A DNA stretch of 64,000 bases from Ricordea florida. Taxonomy: Eukaryota; Cnidaria; Anthozoa; Corallimorpharia; Ricordeidae. Below the pieces are notes generated by a model. It was not told the origin of the DNA. It did no database searches and was given only the letters and a program-made list of their open reading frames with translations. Shown here piece by piece: positions 32,281 to 41,109 of the stretch; the first letter of the stretch is position 1, and each line of letters starts with the position of its first letter. The stretch lies in NCBI GenBank assembly GCA_949710005.1, contig OX453285.1, positions 23,918,502-23,982,501 on the forward strand. Reading direction: 5' to 3'. Made by a program: the position numbers and the translations under genes.

Positions 32281-33287
32281 TGAGTAACGAAAGAATATTA
32301 TCAAAAATATATTATTCAACCGAAGGATATTGGAAAGGATATTCTGCAATTCCTAAATTATCTGAAAAGGCTAAAGTAAGAGAAGATGTAGCTAAACAAT
32401 GGTTACAAAAACAGGCAATATGGCAAATATATCTTCCATCTCTAAAATATATTCCAAGACCACATTGGACTGTAGATAAACCTAATCAGATTCACCAAGC
32501 AGATTTATTATTTTTACCTCATGATAGAGTTGGAAGAAAAACATATAAATATGCATTGGTTGTGGTTGATGTAGCCTCAAGATATAAAGATGCTGAACCA
32601 TTAACCTCAAAAGAAAGTCGAGAAATTTCAAATTCTTTTGAAAAAATATATTCTAGAAAGTTAAAATATCCTAAAACATTAATGGTTGATCCAGGAAAAG
32701 AATTTATGGGTGAAGTTACAAAACTTATGAATTACCATAATGTAAAAATCCAGAGGGGTGAAGCTGGAAATCATAGAGCACAGGCATTTGTAGAAAGGGC
32801 AAACAAAATATTAGGTGAAAGATTATTTAGTCATCAATATGCACAAGAAATGATAAGTGATGAAAGGTCAAGAGTATGGGTGAAAAGATTACCAGATATT
32901 CTAAAAACTTTGAATAATACACCAACGAGAATAACTGGTAAAGAACCTTTTAAATCTATAAAACAGAAAGAGGTTGATATTGAACCAAAAAAATACCGAC
33001 TACCGGGAGGAACTAAGAGAGTTGTTGGTCTTGATGAGGTTAGACTACCAATTGAGGTTAGGGTTAGATATTTACTTTTTCCTGGTGAACTAGAGGGCGG
33101 TGAAAGAAGAAGGGCTACAGATCCTATTTGGAGTATTAAGATTTATTATATTTCTAGTAGCATTGTTTCAGAAAACCAGCCAGTTTTATATTATTTATTG
33201 GATGGTCCAAGACGTGGGTTTGTAAGGGAAGAATTGCAGGTTATTCCTTATGATACTGAGTTACCTCCTAATTCTGTTTTGAAATGA
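32280..33287 (+). CDS. Maverick integrase, rve (DDE) family (element B)
   Basis: 335 residues. The retroviral-type core has catalytic D74 (HQADLL), D137 (MVDPGKEF) and E172 (FVERAN), the last two 35 apart, the standard D-D-35-E geometry. A C-terminal SH3/chromo-like beta domain is suggested by QPVLYYLLDGPRRGFVREEL. Known role: integration of the element's ends with short target duplications, here 5 bp. From memory it matches the C. elegans transposon-derived F54H12.3 type. Transcribed away from the capsid gene and convergent with the polymerase, 7 bp between the stops. Compared with element A it has six extra residues near 241-246 and lacks two N-terminal inserts. Confidence 0.93.
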   Translation: MSNERILSKIYYSTEGYWKGYSAIPKLSEKAKVREDVAKQWLQKQAIWQIYLPSLKYIPRPHWTVDKPNQIHQADLLFLPHDRVGRKTYKYALVVVDVASRYKDAEPLTSKESREISNSFEKIYSRKLKYPKTLMVDPGKEFMGEVTKLMNYHNVKIQRGEAGNHRAQAFVERANKILGERLFSHQYAQEMISDERSRVWVKRLPDILKTLNNTPTRITGKEPFKSIKQKEVDIEPKKYRLPGGTKRVVGLDEVRLPIEVRVRYLLFPGELEGGERRRATDPIWSIKIYYISSSIVSENQPVLYYLLDGPRRGFVREELQVIPYDTELPPNSVLK

Positions 33288-33294
33288 TTTCCTT

Positions 33295-36200
33295 TTAATA
33301 CAAAGGTTTTGTGTGAATTCCATCATCATCAACTATTCTTTTATCATAATATGCGTTCAATCCCTTTTTAATTTGTGTATATGTCACAATTTGGTTTTTA
33401 TTAACTCTAAATCCTGTATTTTTTGCCATATCAATTGAACCATTCAAAGCTGACATGTACCTATCCCAGTTTATTTCGTTTTGTCCATGAATTTCTCCTT
33501 TAGTACTATACTTTGCCTTTCCATTATCATCCTCTGCATAATAACATTTTGATGAAAGAGCAATCATTCTAATACCATCAAACTCCAGCTTGAAAAGTCC
33601 GGGGGTCTTGTCGTGATATTTCGATGTTGAAAGAAATTTTTCTTTTCCCCCATTAAAGTATTCTTTTTGCATTTCTGGTTTTATAATATCATCCAATTTT
33701 TCAGCCGAAATTGCCATGTACATGGAATCTGTATCCATTTGTATCAACTCAAAATCTTTTCTATCTACATATTTATCAAGAAAATCGTAATAAAATTCCA
33801 ACATGCGAAGTTTTGCTAGTTGATATACCGAGATACCGCATTGATAGGGACGGTCTATTATTATTTTACTTTTTCTTTTTTTTATTTCATATGTTTCATT
33901 TATTTCTGTAAGATCTTCAAAGAATGTAGATCTTAATGCCTTTTCAACCTCATTTTCATCCTGAGTATACCTTATGTTCATATGTTTTTCTTTATCTTCT
34001 ATCATTTTCCCGTAGAATGAATTTCCTTTTAGTTTGTAAGTATCCCCCAGTTCTTTACAGCCTTTATACTTTGGTTTTAGTTTTTCAATCCATACTTTTA
34101 TGTCTTTATTTTCTTCAATAATTTTAAATATATCCGGAAATTGATTTAATTCATTATTAATTTTTACAACATCATCTATTTTGTTTTGATCAAAAGCTTT
34201 ACTTACCTTTTCTAGCAAAAACTCGATATCTCCATTTCTTCTAGCGTTGGCTACTTCTTCGGGGAAAAATTCAAATGGTGTTCCTGGTTTATACTTTAAA
34301 ATATTGTGAATAGCTGTAATCTTAAGCCCGTGATTAAGACACCATTCAATTACTACTGTATATAAAAGTATCTTTTTTGCCTTTGTAACCCCTAGTAATT
34401 TTTTATTATCTTTTAGGTGTTTTCTTCCTGTAGCTTTTTGGTATTCTTTCATATGTTCGGGCACCAAATCTTCAGGAACATTATCTACAATAAATAGCGG
34501 TGAGAACTCTTCAAACTTTTCTTTTAGGTTTTCTGGTACATTTATATCAACTTGGCAATATCCAAAAAGTTTACCATCAAGAATATCTTTACAAGTCTTC
34601 TTAATAAATTCGGGATCTGTTGGATTTTCAACCTCAATACATTTTTCTTTTCCACATGGCATTTTTTGTCCTGCAGCGAAAAGATATAACGCGTTTGCAT
34701 CATAACCAACAACTCGTACACAATTTTTTGTAAATTTATATTTATGAGAGCGAATCTTTGTTTTTCCACACTCTGCATATCTCATAAATATTATACTTGG
34801 ACCCCCAACCATACCTGTTTTCAATAATTTATAAATCTTGTTTTTATCGCATGTTTTACAATCTTTCATTATCTTGTAGCATTTTTCGCAAAACTCTTTA
34901 TTACAAAATTCACTACATTTATGAATACAATATTTGCCAGGAGTGTATAATTCAGGATCACCTTTCTTTTTTCTTTTTTGATATTTATTTAGAACGTAAA
35001 TCATTGATACTCCAGGGATAGAAACCGCGTCTTTTAATATATCTATTTTGTCTGGATAATACATTTCCCTTGTTTTTTCTAAAGCCTCTCTGAAGGGTAT
35101 AACATCGTGTAGGTTATACTCTCTTAACCAATCCATCATTGTAACACACCCCCTCTTTTCAAATTCACGCTTAAAATCTTCATATTCTTCAACGGTAATA
35201 TTTTCTTTTTTCAAACTCGAGTAAAAGTCTTCATGTTTTACTGTCCCAACGTGAGAAAGTTTATCATAACTATCCAAATATTCATATGGAAATACAAGTT
35301 TTTTGGCTTCACATTTGTTTGCTTTACACCACTTATCAAAAGAAAGCCCGGGTGCAAGGTAAGACATTACATCCAAGAATTTAAAATTTGGGGTTGTCAA
35401 AAACATATATTTATTTGCATTTCTTGCAACAAAAATCTCCTTAGTTTTATCAGTCATGATTTTTACAAAATGTATTTTAATCATATTAATATCATATTTT
35501 CCACTATTGAATCCCAAAACAGGAACTTGGTTACACCATCTTTCATACTCTTCTAAAACTGACTTTGGGATAGAATCTTGGTCGGGTAATGGATATTTTT
35601 TTTTAACCTTTTCAACAATCTTTTTTCTTCTCTTTTCTAAATTTTCAACAAATTCTTTTACAAGATCATCAGGATTTGAATTTATAATAAATGTGGGTTC
35701 TTTTTCACAAGTATCATGTATTGCAACACTAACCGGTATATGTGTTTGATTAAAAGATAAATCATCAGTAATTTGTTGAAAATCTTTTTGTAATATTGCC
35801 TCAAAATCATAACAAATAAAATCTGGGTAAGGAATAAATTTCTTTTCTAATGCCTCATACATAGATTGGGAATATATATTATATTTTAGTCCTCGTAATA
35901 AATAATCGCATTCCCAAACCGATACAACATTATACCCTAAATCTTTCATAATCTTTTCTCTTTTAATAGTTGTATTATATTTAATTTTATCACCACCTGA
36001 ACATGGACAACCGTGCCATTTACAGCCGTAGAACTCAAAAACAGTATTTGTCTCAGGTTCGTATCCGTCCACCAAAAAAATCTCATCCCCCTTTCTATCC
36101 TTAACACACCTTTCACCACCATGACCACAGAGAGCATGGTGAATGTGTTTACCTATTTTACATGACTGTAGTTCAATCCATATACAACCTAAATAACTAT

Positions 36201-37776
36201 ATTGGGTATTACCACCATAAAAAACTTTTTCAGAGCTATTGGGGATGTGTTTTATCTTTTTACCAGTGCATATTACTTGTGTTTTTCCTCCTTTACAACT
36301 GTTATTTTTTACATGGTCTCGAAGATAGTCATGCCGGTTAAATATTTGTTTGCATCCTGAGCATTCCCATTTTTTAGTTAACATCTCTAAATTCTTTATG
36401 AAAAAACAGTGTCCCTCATAAATTCCAATAACTAAACTAGGTAATTTATCTTTGAACTGGCCTTTACCAAAAATTAGTTTCCAAATTTCATTGTTTCCTT
36501 TTTCTTTTTGTTCGTAAACTCTAATGTTAATAAAAAAATCTTTTGATATTTTTTCAAAATCAACAAGTTTTGTCGGACTAACTTCTGAGGTTTTCAATTC
36601 TTGGTTCTTATAAAATTTTCTGGCCAAATTAAGAGATCTTTTTTCTATGTCTTTCTCAGGTTTTTCTTTACCATCATCAATGTTATATAGAATAGCCAGG
36701 CACCTCCAAAAACACATATTATCATCCTTATTATCTACAGCGTAAAGACATTTTTTATTACGAAGATGGTCTGGTAATTTTCCACACCCAATTAGAGGCT
36801 CGTTACTGTGAATAACTTTTACTTTTACCTCTGTAAAAACAACACTCCCCTCATGAACACCTTTCTTATCAATTTTTTTAAACGGCGGCAAGTATGCTCT
36901 AGTCCAAGCAATACCTTCCAAACTCAATCTTTGTCCCTCACACCTTTCAATATAATCTTTTATTTCTGAAAGCATTGTAAAAGACCCCTCACCCCTAAAT
37001 GTTTGGGCATAATCAATTATTTCCCCATTCCCTTTATTAATTAAACAGCTAAAACTAATAACAATTCTTGAACGCATTTCTATTTGCGGTTCCAATTCAT
37101 TATAAATAATTTCTGATAAATCATTATCTAGATCTCTCCTAATTTGAAAAATATTTTCATTTCTTTCGTTGATATTTTGAATGATTTCTCCATTTTCAGG
37201 AGGCCTTATTGGAAATATTCTAAGGGTTGTTGTTCTTTTTCTTTTTGTTTTTTTAGGTTTATCTCCCTCATTTTTTGTTTTATCATCTTTCTTTCTTTCA
37301 GGTTTTTTTGTTTCTTTAGGTCTTGCGCCCTCCTTCTCATAATCTCTAACAACTTCTGTAATAGTTGTTTTAGGTTGCGATATTTTTTCTTGATTTTTAT
37401 TTTGTTTTATTTGTTCTTTTTGTTGTTTTAGTATTTGTTCTTGTCTTTTTATTTGTTCTTGTTTTTGTTTTATACGTTCTTGTTGTTGTTTTATACGTTC
37501 TTGTCGTTTTAATCGTTCTTCTTGTTGTTTTAATTGTTCTTGTTGTTGTTTTAGTATTTTATCGTATCTTTTTATTTGTTTTAATTGATTTTGTTCTTTT
37601 ATTTTTTCGTTTTCGATTTGTAATAGGGTTTTAAACTCTTCATCTAATTCTGGTTTTTCTTTTATCTTTTTCCTAAGTTCAGATTTACTCATTTTATCAT
37701 AATTTTCAATACCATTTTCTTTTGCGACCTTTTTCAAGAGATTAATTATTCTCAATTCTTTCTTATCTTGTTCCAT
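33295..37776 (-). CDS. DNA polymerase B, protein-primed type, lineage 1 (element B)
   Basis: 1493 residues from MEQDKKEL; the frame extends 11 codons upstream into TIR leader. Order: Q/K-rich coiled coil (about 60-140), zinc finger (about 469-492, CSGCKQIFNRHDYLRDHVKNNSC region), a nuclease-like block with VFEFYGCKWHGCPC (about 575-592), ExoI YDFEAIL (about 655), ExoII GFNSGKYDI (about 755), ExoIII YNLHDVIPF (about 888), Cys cluster (about 950-975), Pol A YDANALYLF (about 1022), Pol B NSFYGKM (about 1245), Pol C MDTDSMYM (about 1345). All catalytic motifs are intact. Element A's polymerase is of a different lineage. The start lies inside the TIR. Confidence 0.92.
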   Translation of the reverse strand: MEQDKKELRIINLLKKVAKENGIENYDKMSKSELRKKIKEKPELDEEFKTLLQIENEKIKEQNQLKQIKRYDKILKQQQEQLKQQEERLKRQERIKQQQERIKQKQEQIKRQEQILKQQKEQIKQNKNQEKISQPKTTITEVVRDYEKEGARPKETKKPERKKDDKTKNEGDKPKKTKRKRTTTLRIFPIRPPENGEIIQNINERNENIFQIRRDLDNDLSEIIYNELEPQIEMRSRIVISFSCLINKGNGEIIDYAQTFRGEGSFTMLSEIKDYIERCEGQRLSLEGIAWTRAYLPPFKKIDKKGVHEGSVVFTEVKVKVIHSNEPLIGCGKLPDHLRNKKCLYAVDNKDDNMCFWRCLAILYNIDDGKEKPEKDIEKRSLNLARKFYKNQELKTSEVSPTKLVDFEKISKDFFINIRVYEQKEKGNNEIWKLIFGKGQFKDKLPSLVIGIYEGHCFFIKNLEMLTKKWECSGCKQIFNRHDYLRDHVKNNSCKGGKTQVICTGKKIKHIPNSSEKVFYGGNTQYSYLGCIWIELQSCKIGKHIHHALCGHGGERCVKDRKGDEIFLVDGYEPETNTVFEFYGCKWHGCPCSGGDKIKYNTTIKREKIMKDLGYNVVSVWECDYLLRGLKYNIYSQSMYEALEKKFIPYPDFICYDFEAILQKDFQQITDDLSFNQTHIPVSVAIHDTCEKEPTFIINSNPDDLVKEFVENLEKRRKKIVEKVKKKYPLPDQDSIPKSVLEEYERWCNQVPVLGFNSGKYDINMIKIHFVKIMTDKTKEIFVARNANKYMFLTTPNFKFLDVMSYLAPGLSFDKWCKANKCEAKKLVFPYEYLDSYDKLSHVGTVKHEDFYSSLKKENITVEEYEDFKREFEKRGCVTMMDWLREYNLHDVIPFREALEKTREMYYPDKIDILKDAVSIPGVSMIYVLNKYQKRKKKGDPELYTPGKYCIHKCSEFCNKEFCEKCYKIMKDCKTCDKNKIYKLLKTGMVGGPSIIFMRYAECGKTKIRSHKYKFTKNCVRVVGYDANALYLFAAGQKMPCGKEKCIEVENPTDPEFIKKTCKDILDGKLFGYCQVDINVPENLKEKFEEFSPLFIVDNVPEDLVPEHMKEYQKATGRKHLKDNKKLLGVTKAKKILLYTVVIEWCLNHGLKITAIHNILKYKPGTPFEFFPEEVANARRNGDIEFLLEKVSKAFDQNKIDDVVKINNELNQFPDIFKIIEENKDIKVWIEKLKPKYKGCKELGDTYKLKGNSFYGKMIEDKEKHMNIRYTQDENEVEKALRSTFFEDLTEINETYEIKKRKSKIIIDRPYQCGISVYQLAKLRMLEFYYDFLDKYVDRKDFELIQMDTDSMYMAISAEKLDDIIKPEMQKEYFNGGKEKFLSTSKYHDKTPGLFKLEFDGIRMIALSSKCYYAEDDNGKAKYSTKGEIHGQNEINWDRYMSALNGSIDMAKNTGFRVNKNQIVTYTQIKKGLNAYYDKRIVDDDGIHTKPLY

Positions 37777-38013
37777 ATTTAATAAAAATTTTTGTAAATC
37801 TTTAAACAATAATTCATTTTTTGTAAAAGTTAATAAAATATTAAATTCATCTTTTCAAAAATAAGCCGGTTTTAAAATCAAATTTTTTTTAAATACATAC
37901 ATTCATAAATACATAAACTACTAGTAAAATTGGTCTAAAATCTCACCGTAAACTTTAAAAAAATTTAATAAAAATTTAGAAAAATCGGCTTATTTTTACG
38001 GTAATATAGTAGT
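37766..38013. repeat. Element B right TIR (248 bp)
   Basis: Exact inverted copy of 21559-21806, ending TAATATAGTAGT. It contains the polymerase start codon and TTTAAAGATT (37797-37806). Confidence 0.97.
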
Positions 38014-38580
38014 GATAGTTAAATCAAAGTGGTTTATAACGCTATCATATTTTCGAACTGGAATTGTTGGATAATCCTTTGAGGGTATGTTTGCAAGTAG
38101 GTTTGATGGTGAGAGTTTCACAAGTTCTCCATATTTGGTTTTATTCATATATGAAGACTTATTATCCACTATACTACACATAAGTCTCAGTGGTTCCTTA
38201 ATTTGTATATTTATAGGGTATAATTTACCAGGATTTATAACTTCAGACACTCCTAAACCAACCGCTAACCCTCTCGTAAGTTTTATTTTGAAGTTCTTAT
38301 TGGAATAAAGATAGTCAACAGTGTCTGTCTCAATGATTGTTATCTTTGACCTATCAGTATCATTAAGAAAGATCGATTGAATATCACGCAACGAATATGT
38401 ACTGGGTTGTATTATTATTAGGGGCTGATTCATATCATTGAATAATATCTGTTGATCCTTGAAATTAATCAATCTTTTGGTTTGTATATTACAATCAAGG
38501 AGTTGTATCTCCCGAAGATTTTTAAGCGGAGGATCTAAATATATCCTTGTTTCAGGCTCATACATGGTAATACTCAACAT
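38014..38580 (-). pseudogene. Penton-like gene of element A, 5' part, cut by element B
   Basis: Encodes about 189 residues nearly identical to the 23894-24529 protein (MYEPETRIYLDPPLKN; VDNKSSYMNKTKYGE) and then runs into element B sequence. The missing C-terminus lies at 21485-21553. Apart from the insertion I see no stop or frameshift, so the gene was intact when B entered. Confidence 0.85.
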
Positions 38581-38804
38581 TTTGTTTTGATTACATCATA
38601 TTCATCTTTAAATTTCCATTGACGTAATCACATTCCTGAGCGACGTTAGAAACCGGCCTTTTTGAAGTAAACATAAAATCTACTTTTCGATTTCAAATCC
38701 ACTTTACATTTTGCTTGTTGCTATGTCGTAAAAGTATGCAATCTATTGTTCTACACGTGAAAGATAATCCAAAAACAATGATAATCACGTGAAATGGCCA
38801 TGAA
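38581..38804. promoter_or_regulatory. Conserved intergenic island with CRE-like and E-box sites (element A)
   Basis: Counterpart of 24530-24770. TGACGTAATCA (38620-38630), CACGTG (38754-38759) and CACGTG (38786-38791) are kept in order with near-equal spacing, and GAGCGACGTTAGAAAC is also kept. ATCTTTAAA near 38604-38612 is the gene-proximal box. Confidence 0.6.
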
Positions 38805-39424
38805 CTACCGAAATAGATACCACGCAAATACACTAGAGACAATTATAAATGCTAATATATTATCTTCATGTTGTGTGGTCACGTCCGGCTTTACGCGTAG
38901 CGAGTCTGAGCCTTTGGCAGGCTTTTCATTTTGCGTTGGTGGGATTTTTGGTTTCGGATTTGTCTCAACTATTGAATGAGGTAACTTTAACTTTGAAGAT
39001 CCCATGTTATGACTTATTCCAACCGGTTTTGATTCCACGTTTAGCGAATTATTTACTCCAAATTTCATATCATTAGTCGCTTTCATAAGTTTGTTATTAT
39101 ATCCAACAACGCTTTCAGTGTTGATTATCATATTACTTGGCATCAACCACAAACCTGGAGCAATAGCTAAATCAAGCCGTAATTTCGCTTCTTGTACAGC
39201 TAATTGATATCTTTGGATAGAACTAGAAATGTCATTCTCAATCACACTACTCTCAAATAAAGCTAAGAATTCTTGTTGTGTCTCGATTGCTCCACCACCA
39301 TTACCATAAATAGAATTTCTTGTGTTAACTTGTGCCCCTAATATACAATAAACAAAAGCCTCAGCGGATCTATTCAATCTACCGAGTCCAGCTTTAGTGA
39401 GTCCATGTCCACTTGTAGGAATAA
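38805..39424 (-). pseudogene. Large membrane-anchored virion gene of element A, 3' part
   Basis: C-terminal part of the homologue of 24771-26324, including GLGRLNRSAEAFVYCILGAQ and the terminal anchor (NILAFIIVSSVFAWYLF). It is severed at 39424 by the DIRS-type element; the N-terminal part is 44847-45794. A GC-rich hairpin insert (38884-38920) adds residues near the C-terminus. Confidence 0.85.
38884..38920. repeat. Double triloop-hairpin micro-insert inside a CDS (A)
   Basis: Contains CGC-GTA-GCG (38894-38902) and GCC-TTT-GGC (38910-38918) in an AT-rich context. The corresponding part of element B's protein is different and AT-rich. Confidence 0.7.
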
Positions 39425-39827
39425 AATGAGATTTTACTGTCACGCCAGTAAAATATAGTTAATGGAGCGTGACGTACGTTCTGAATGAGCCGTTCATGGC
39501 GGCATCACTTTCTATAGAGCTATTGAGCAGCTATATTCCAAAGGTCAATAAACTGTAAGCGTTATTGTAGCTAAACCTAAAACATTGTAGCTTTGTTATC
39601 TTCTGAACGTTATAACGTACCATAGCATTGGTACAAAGCATTAAAGCACTATTCATGTTTAAGATGTTACACGTGTTAGGGTAAGCTGTTCGGTAGTACA
39701 GCTTTTTCTACTGGCTTGCAAGCAGACGAACGTCTCCGTATAAAAGCTCTGAAAACTGTTCAGAGTCCATTCTGACTTCGTCTAAGCAACGTAGCTATTA
39801 CTTATTGTAAATCTATCGTTTAATTTT
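39425..39827 (+). repeat. A1 direct repeat and promoter of DIRS-type element
   Basis: 403 bp, repeated at 44066-44468. TATAAAAG at 39739-39746 is a plausible TATA box, about 100 bp before the first start codon. The rest of the repeat up to ATG 39841 would be the leader. Confidence 0.85.
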
Positions 39828-39840
39828 TTGTCAACCTTCC

Positions 39841-41109
39841 ATGGCTCGCTCTCGCCGCTCGTCGAATACTTCTCGGGTCGCGACCAGAAGTGAGGACCTG
39901 TCGAAGCTATCCAGCGAGGTCCTCAAACTCCGTCTTCAATCGCTGAATATGCCCATAACAGGCCCCAAAGTGCAACTCCTCGCCCGCCTCAAGCGGGCAT
40001 TGACGGGAAAGGCCAGTCAATCTAAACGTAGACCTGGTCGGCCTCAACGCACTCGTCGCACGGCGAACAAAACATCCACGCAACAGCCGCCCAATACAGA
40101 CAGGGAAATCGACGCCATACAAGGCCGGCGTCTCAGCATTCCGGAGGACAGCGCCCTCTCCGACCGCGCCTCGCTGTCTTCTATTGAGGACATGCTGCAG
40201 TCAGATACAGAGGACGATCCCTTCCATACTCATCGCCCTACCGATCAAAGGGACGCCCTCAGTCCAGCGCAACGTTCTGCCATTGAGGACATTGTATCCC
40301 GGTCAGTACACAGCGCTCTGGACGCCGTTCGTACAAACAGCGCCTTCAGCCCAACGCCCTCCAGCCAAACTCTCGCAGCTTCGGGTATGGCGTCTCCTTT
40401 GGGTCTGTCGAGGCCAGTGGACCGTAATATGGAGGACAAAATACTCCGGGGTGAGTACGTTGATCTTGCCTTACTCTTACCTGACAACTTGTATCAGTCC
40501 CAGGCCCCTGAAATTCAGCTCCGCTTAGACGACTCGTCCTCAGGTCCCCTGGGTTCCCCGGTCACCATGGTTAGGAAAAGAAAACCCGTTATAGACTCTT
40601 TTCAGAAGTGGTTGGAGGCCTACATGGTGTACATGTTGGTCATTGTAACTGCATATCCAAGACGGGCCCTTGAGCTGATTAAGTACCAGCAGATAATTAG
40701 TCGCGCCGTAACCAAATTCAAGGGTCTTGCGTGGCTTTCCTATGACCAGCAATTTCGTCGCCGCGCCTCTTTCAATTTGTCCCTTCAGTGGGACAAAGTA
40801 GACCTGGAGTTATGGACGGTGACCTTCTCAGGCCTAGCTAAGCCCCATTGCGGTATCTGCTCGAGTCCCTATCACGCTGAAGATGTCTGTCCTTCCGCTG
40901 ACCCCTACAGAAAACAGCGTCGTTCCCAGACAGTGTGCTTTGACTTCAACAAGTCCTCTGGGTGCCGGCGCCGAAACTGCAGCTACCCGCACGTGTGCCG
41001 CCGCTGCTACTCAAACGGCCACACCGTCCAAGACTGCCCTCAGCAACAATCCAGTGGCCAAGCCCGGAACGCGGGAGTCCCCAGACCTAGTGAGCGCAGC
41101 AAGAAGTAA
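39841..41109 (+). CDS. Gag-like nucleic-acid-binding protein of DIRS-type element
   Basis: 422 residues. An N-terminal SAP-like segment (about 18-52, LSSEVLKLRLQSLNMPITGP), a basic linker, a low-complexity S/D/P region and a C-terminal cysteine region with CGICSSPYHAEDVC (C-x2-C-x4-H-x4-C knuckle), a CCCH-like finger (CFDFNKSSGC...CSYPH) and CRRCYSNGHTVQDC (second knuckle). Expected to coat the element RNA. The frame overlaps the RT frame by 227 bp. Codon use is GC-rich, unlike the AT-rich viral genes around it. Confidence 0.8.
   Translation: MARSRRSSNTSRVATRSEDLSKLSSEVLKLRLQSLNMPITGPKVQLLARLKRALTGKASQSKRRPGRPQRTRRTANKTSTQQPPNTDREIDAIQGRRLSIPEDSALSDRASLSSIEDMLQSDTEDDPFHTHRPTDQRDALSPAQRSAIEDIVSRSVHSALDAVRTNSAFSPTPSSQTLAASGMASPLGLSRPVDRNMEDKILRGEYVDLALLLPDNLYQSQAPEIQLRLDDSSSGPLGSPVTMVRKRKPVIDSFQKWLEAYMVYMLVIVTAYPRRALELIKYQQIISRAVTKFKGLAWLSYDQQFRRRASFNLSLQWDKVDLELWTVTFSGLAKPHCGICSSPYHAEDVCPSADPYRKQRRSQTVCFDFNKSSGCRRRNCSYPHVCRRCYSNGHTVQDCPQQQSSGQARNAGVPRPSERSKK

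Larger units (their letters stand above)
21559..38013. mobile_element. Element B: complete Maverick/Polinton-type endogenous virus nested in A
   Basis: 16,455 bp with perfect 248-bp TIRs and a 5-bp target duplication. It carries 16 apparent intact genes: rightward accessory genes, a leftward virion block, the integrase and DNA polymerase B, plus one small frameshifted ORF (28439-28625). Identical TIRs and open reading frames point to a recent insertion. The gene set equals that of adintoviruses/Mavericks, except that I could not recognise a maturation protease. Confidence 0.95.

Noticed and set aside
32996..33018. Another hairpin micro-insert in element B's integrase
   Set aside because: An indel relative to A exists (six residues), but no triloop stem can be drawn, so it was not counted in the family.
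21485..38580. Two different penton-like genes in element A
   Set aside because: The fragments at 21485-21553 and 38014-38580 are complementary parts of one gene flanking the GATAG duplication of element B.
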